Positions 34,698 through 37,746 of a DNA stretch of 37,746 nucleotides are shown here, piece by piece. The notes beneath the pieces were generated by a model. The model saw nothing but the letters and a program-made list of their open reading frames with translations. It was not told the origin of the DNA and did not search any database. Every line of letters begins with the position of its first letter. Position 1 is the stretch's first letter. The position numbers and the translations under genes were made by a program. Source of the stretch: Planctomycetota bacterium. Lineage in GTDB: Bacteria > Planctomycetota > UBA1135 > GCA-002686595. The stretch covers positions 1 through 37,746 of the forward strand of contig JADLBP010000035.1 in the NCBI GenBank assembly GCA_020847695.1, read 5' to 3'.

Positions 34698-36344
34698 TCA
34701 CGGACAAATCGTCGCGGTCACCGCATCGGTCAAGCTGTCGGTGAACGGATCGCCAGGATCGCGCGACCAACCCTGCAGCCACACCTGCACGCCCGGACCG
34801 AGCAGCGGATCGAAGACACCCGCGATGTAGGCATTGAAATCCTCGCTGAGCACGCCGTCGCACTGGCCCGGGGTGCCGCCGGAGTTCTGCACGGTGTGCC
34901 GGATCAGCGGCGACGCGACGCACAGATAGCCGCCGTGGAACGGCGCCGCCGCGGCGGAGACCGAGCCGTGGAAGAAGAGCCCGTTCTTGTTGCCGATCAC
35001 GTTGGTCGCGCTCAGCGTGCAACCCGAACCTTGGCTCGCGCTCGGGAAGGTGCTCAGCGAGATCGACGGCGTGCAACCGAGCGAGTTCACCTTCGCGGTG
35101 CAGTACACCGTGGGCTGCGCGCAGACGTCGAGCGGCACGACCGTCCCGACGGGGACGACGCCCGCGCCGGTGCCCGGGTGGAACGGATTGAGGTCCGCGG
35201 AGCCCGCCACCGGGCCGGCGCTCGAATCGAACGAGAAGTTGTAGAGCGTGCCCCACTCGATCGGATTGAGCGCCGTCGTGAAGACGAGCTCGTTCGCGAG
35301 CTGCGTGACCTGCCAGTCGTTGCCGGTGTTCGTGTCGATGTCGCGGAACGTCACGTTGCTTACGGTCGCGCCGACCGCGACCGGCAGGTGGAACGCGCCG
35401 ACCGCGCGCGCGTTGTCGCGGTTGTAGACGGCGTACTCGTAGTGCCAGAGCCCGGCGAACGGACCGGTGACCTTCACGCCGACGAAGAGCCGGCCGTCGT
35501 CGACGCCGTTGGTGTTCGAGCCGATCGTCGCGCCGCTCCAGCGATCGAGGATCGAGCCGCTGAACTGGGCTCCGGCCGCGGTCAAGTTCCACTTCGTGCC
35601 GCTCCAGGAGACGTTCATCTCGCGGATCGCGGCGTTGTTGCCGCGGTTCGCCTCGGGCTCGCCACGAACCGTGTAGAAGCCCTGGTAGTAGAAGGTCGCC
35701 GCCGGATGGTCGAGGTCGGCGTCGGTCAGGTTGATGCGGTGCTCGAGCACGTCCATCGCGTTGACCATCGTCGTGTTCAGGCTGCGCACGCCGTCGCAGT
35801 CGAACGGCGGCGCGACCGCGGGCTCGCCCTTGTCGAACAACGAGCACTTCGCCGTCCAGTTGCCGAGCCACGGATCGATCTCGCTCGCCGCGCCAAGGTA
35901 GTAGCGATCGGCGTTGTTGTCGGTGCCGTAGGTGTCCGAGCACCCGACGAACAGCGTGTTCGGGTTGCCGCTCGGATTCGAGCACGAAGCGCAGCCGCCT
36001 TGGTTGGTCGCGTAGAACCCGTGCTTCACGTACGAGCGATCGGAGATCTGCTCGAAGCGCCCGTTCTCCTCGCGGCAGACGAGGAACGAGATCACCGGGT
36101 GATTGGTGTTCATCGGTGCGTTCCAGCCGACGTTGACCGTGCCGACGTTGCACGCGGTGGTCGACATCGACATCGCGCTCGTGCCGTTCGGGAAGGCGCC
36201 GATGCGGCCCCAGTTCTTGACCGCGCCGAGGTTGGACAGCGACACGTCCATGCCGGGCACGGAGTTGGATTGGGCGGCGGAGACCGGCGCGAGGAGCGCG
36301 GCGACGAACAAAGCGACGCCGACGAGCGACGAGGAACGAAGCAT
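34698..36344 (-). CDS. Secreted protein with conserved Cys-rich C-terminal domain (paralogue A)
   Basis: 548 aa. The ATG at 36344 starts a signal peptide with an Ala-x-Ala site (MLRSSSLVGVALFVAALLAP, then VSAAQS). The central 360 or so residues are beta-rich with several Cys (GGCASCSNPSGNP, NPIEWGTLYNFSFDSSAGPV) and no enzyme motif. The last 135 or so residues form a domain shared with the next two genes: YCTAKVNSLGCTPSIS, PFHGGYLCVASPLIRHTVQ, LSEDFNAYIAG, DPLLGPGVQVWLQGWSRD and the terminal DSLTDAVTATICP. The domain occurs as a C-terminal module and may serve as a sorting or adhesion unit; that is inference. Confidence 0.85.
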   Translation of the reverse strand: MLRSSSLVGVALFVAALLAPVSAAQSNSVPGMDVSLSNLGAVKNWGRIGAFPNGTSAMSMSTTACNVGTVNVGWNAPMNTNHPVISFLVCREENGRFEQISDRSYVKHGFYATNQGGCASCSNPSGNPNTLFVGCSDTYGTDNNADRYYLGAASEIDPWLGNWTAKCSLFDKGEPAVAPPFDCDGVRSLNTTMVNAMDVLEHRINLTDADLDHPAATFYYQGFYTVRGEPEANRGNNAAIREMNVSWSGTKWNLTAAGAQFSGSILDRWSGATIGSNTNGVDDGRLFVGVKVTGPFAGLWHYEYAVYNRDNARAVGAFHLPVAVGATVSNVTFRDIDTNTGNDWQVTQLANELVFTTALNPIEWGTLYNFSFDSSAGPVAGSADLNPFHPGTGAGVVPVGTVVPLDVCAQPTVYCTAKVNSLGCTPSISLSTFPSASQGSGCTLSATNVIGNKNGLFFHGSVSAAAAPFHGGYLCVASPLIRHTVQNSGGTPGQCDGVLSEDFNAYIAGVFDPLLGPGVQVWLQGWSRDPGDPFTDSLTDAVTATICP

Positions 36345-36646
36345 GCGGAGGATCCTGAGAGGACGAGGGGGACGGAAGGATCGCGAGCGAACGTGGCTCG
36401 GCGCCTGGGCGGCGTTCCGGGCATCGCGGTCGAGCTTCGACGCGCGGCGGCCATCATAGGTTCCTCGGCGGGTCCGGCGCGACCGCACCGACGGTCACGA
36501 GCGTGTCATCACGCGCCGGCGGCGTGCTCGCGCTCCCCGCGTTCGCCGGCGTCCGGCTCGGTCGGTCGTGTGCGGGAGAGTTCGCGCGAGGCAGCCGCCC
36601 GCGAACGCCGCGCACCGTCGCGCCGCGTCGCGAGCCCCCGAAACGC
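36345..36646. other. Intergenic region upstream of paralogue A
   Basis: No gene is seen. It contains the candidate -10 hexamer TATGAT on the minus strand at 36453-36458, which would give an RNA leader of about 100 nt for paralogue A. Confidence 0.4.
36453..36458 (-). promoter_or_regulatory. Candidate -10 element (TATGAT) of paralogue A
   Basis: TATGAT on the minus strand lies about 108 nt upstream of the ATG at 36344, downstream (in transcription order) of the terminator of paralogue B, so each paralogue seems to be a separate unit. Confidence 0.35.
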
Positions 36647-36672
36647 CGAGAGGCGGCTCGCGCCGCCCCTCG
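36647..36672 (-). terminator. Hairpin terminator of the secreted paralogue at 36698-37405
   Basis: Arms 36647-36657 and 36662-36672 pair over 11 positions around a 4-nt loop; the only non-Watson-Crick pair is G-U in the minus-strand RNA. It begins 26 nt after the stop and is followed by GCGTTTCG. Confidence 0.65.
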
Positions 36673-36697
36673 GGAGTCGTGGGAGCTCCTGCGAGCT

Positions 36698-37405
36698 CTA
36701 CGGGCAGATCACGGCGGTGACACCATTCGTCAGGCTGTCACCGAACGGAGCCGCAGCATCGCGCGACCAACCTTGGAGCCACACCTGCACCCCAGGCCCG
36801 AGCGCCGGATCCTGACCGGTCGCGATGTACGAATTGAAGTCCTCCGAGATCGAGCCGCCGCAGGTGTTCGCGGGGCCGGACGCAGCTCGCACCAAATGCC
36901 TGGTGAAGGTCGGGCCGACGCACAAGTAGCCGCCGTGAAACGGCTGCGCCTGCGCGGGCTGGACGCTGTGAATGAACCGACCAAGCGCTCCCCCGACGAG
37001 TTGGCTGGCGACCAGCGGGTTCACGACGTCCAACGTCGGACTCGGAGGCAACGGGAGCGAGATCGTCGGCGTGCAACCGAGCGAGTTGACCTTCGCCGTG
37101 CAGTACGTGGTCGGCGTGGAACAAGCGAACGTAGCGCTGGCCGTCGATCCACCGGCGTTCGCAGCGTCCGCGTCGGAGCGATCGGCAACCCGCTGGACGC
37201 TCGCTTCAGCGGCGTCGACTGGGGCCACCTGCGTGGAACGGGAACCGCTTCGAGCGGCGTCTGCGCTCGAATCTTGCGCGTGGACGACCGCGACGGCGAA
37301 CGCGAGCGAGCTCGCGCAGGCCGCGAGCATGACGGACCGGCGCACGGTGACCGACGGACGGAGGCGAGCGAGACCCGCCGGAAGAGACAGCGCAGTGTGG
37401 AACAT
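36698..37405 (-). CDS. Secreted protein with the same C-terminal domain (paralogue B, short form)
   Basis: 235 aa from the ATG at 37405; GGAGA lies about 10 nt upstream. The N-terminus MFHTALSLPAGLARLRPSVT is followed by a hydrophobic stretch ending at VVHAQDS, a long signal peptide. A Ser/Ala/Arg-rich linker comes next, and then directly the shared domain (TYCTAKVNSLGCTPTIS; PFHGGYLCVGPTFTRHLV; ISEDFNSYIATGQDPALGPG; DSLTNGVTAVICP). The large central region of paralogue A is absent, showing that the domain is a separate module. It lies in the same direction as its paralogues on both sides. Confidence 0.83.
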   Translation of the reverse strand: MFHTALSLPAGLARLRPSVTVRRSVMLAACASSLAFAVAVVHAQDSSADAARSGSRSTQVAPVDAAEASVQRVADRSDADAANAGGSTASATFACSTPTTYCTAKVNSLGCTPTISLPLPPSPTLDVVNPLVASQLVGGALGRFIHSVQPAQAQPFHGGYLCVGPTFTRHLVRAASGPANTCGGSISEDFNSYIATGQDPALGPGVQVWLQGWSRDAAAPFGDSLTNGVTAVICP

Positions 37406-37566
37406 GATGAAGGTTCTCCGCAGGGGACGGTGACGTTCGGGAGACGCGAGGCGTCGAACGGCCTCGCGAGCGCGGCACGTCGCCGGGGTCCTTGATGTCC
37501 ACGGGCGCTCCTTCGGTTCTGCGCGGTCCGCGAAAGCGCGAGTTCGCCGAGCCGCCACGAAACGAG
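37406..37566. other. Gap upstream of paralogue B
   Basis: No gene and no clear -10 hexamer were found in this stretch; it ends at the terminator hairpin of the following (upstream) gene. Confidence 0.35.
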
Positions 37567-37593
37567 AGGAGGCGGCCCCCCGGGCCGCCTCCT
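37567..37593 (-). terminator. Hairpin terminator of the partial paralogue at the window end
   Basis: A perfect 12-bp stem (37567-37578 with 37582-37593) closes a 3-nt loop. It begins 27 nt after the stop codon of the partial gene on the minus strand and is followed by CGTTTCG. Confidence 0.75.
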
Positions 37594-37620
37594 GAGCGCT
37601 TGACGGACGAAACGCGACGT

Positions 37621-37746
37621 CTACGGACAAATGACTGCGGTCACCGCGTCGCTCAGCGAGTCGGTGAACGCATCGCCCGGATCGCGCGACCAGTTCTGCA
37701 GCCAGACCTGCGCGCCCGCGGTCAGCGCGGGATCCGCGCCGCTCGC
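37621..37746 (-). CDS. 3' end of a third secreted paralogue (paralogue C, 5' part outside window)
   Basis: The last 41 codons are present (DPALTAGAQVWLQNWSRDPG ... DSLSDAVTAVICP, stop TAG at 37623-37621). They align directly with the ends of paralogues A and B, including the VWLQxWSRD block and the terminal ICP. The rest lies beyond the window. Confidence 0.85.
   Translation of the reverse strand, partial: ASGADPALTAGAQVWLQNWSRDPGDAFTDSLSDAVTAVICP

Noticed and set aside
1..37746. tRNA, rRNA, insertion sequence or integrase genes
   Set aside because: No tRNA-like arm sequences, rRNA segments or transposase motifs were found on either strand by inspection.

Overview
The window is a GC-rich (roughly 70%) bacterial chromosome segment with strong G/C preference at third codon positions. 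That bias makes most reading frames look open, so genes were picked by protein content, start context and compatibility with neighbours. The gene set suggests Planctomycetota, probably one of the lineages with large numbers of secreted proteins. It includes an ECF sigma factor fused to a membrane anchor and carboxypeptidase-regulatory-type domains, secreted beta-propeller/cytochrome fusions, a CxxCH-cyclase-ankyrin fusion, and several paralogues sharing one cysteine-containing C-terminal domain. This placement is inferred from gene content only; there is no rRNA or tRNA in the window.

Layout. 1-323: 3' end of an unidentified plus-strand gene. 229-6002 (minus): two paralogous secreted HEXXH metallopeptidases flanking a CNNM/CorC-type membrane protein. 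6196-15088 (plus): a secreted LVIVD-type propeller protein with a Gly/Lys/Pro-rich repeat region, an AAA/DUF4143 ATPase whose start codon lies in a long palindrome, an exonuclease-WYL fusion, the ribosome-associated GTPase TypA/BipA, and the CxxCH-cyclase-ankyrin protein. 15165-16800 (minus): a receiver-GAF-histidine kinase broken by a one-base frameshift. 17018-17236 (plus): a small DUF2007-like gene with an in-frame TGA. 17621-20755 (plus): a YVTN propeller/dihaem cytochrome/FN3 protein. 20789-24065 (minus): an operon of the membrane-tethered sigma factor followed by a thioredoxin-like gene that also has an in-frame TGA. 24311-27946 (plus): a frameshifted right-handed beta-helix/PKD protein and an anchored carboxypeptidase-regulatory-like protein. 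27951-30200 (minus): a DPP-IV-type lipoprotein peptidase, divergent from a hybrid histidine kinase (30332-32287). 32309-34453 (minus): a purine permease, a coupled small membrane protein, a perfect 28-bp inverted repeat and a DUF2203-like gene. 34698-37746 (minus): three tandem secreted paralogues, the last cut by the window edge, each followed by a hairpin terminator.

The most interesting result is evidence for UGA recoding as selenocysteine. Two unrelated genes (20789-22018 and 17018-17236) each keep a single frame through one TGA. Each has, 20-22 nt downstream of that TGA, a stable hairpin whose apical loop reads GGUC or GGUCU, the geometry of a bacterial SECIS element. In the larger protein the TGA falls where a thioredoxin-fold active site is expected, giving a Cys-Thr-Sec motif. 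No selenocysteine machinery gene is in the window, so the claim rests on sequence and predicted structure. Other points of note are a recurring TAnnnT -10-like hexamer very close to several start codons (suggesting leaderless or short-leader mRNAs) and a shared hairpin plus GTTTCG terminator pattern.
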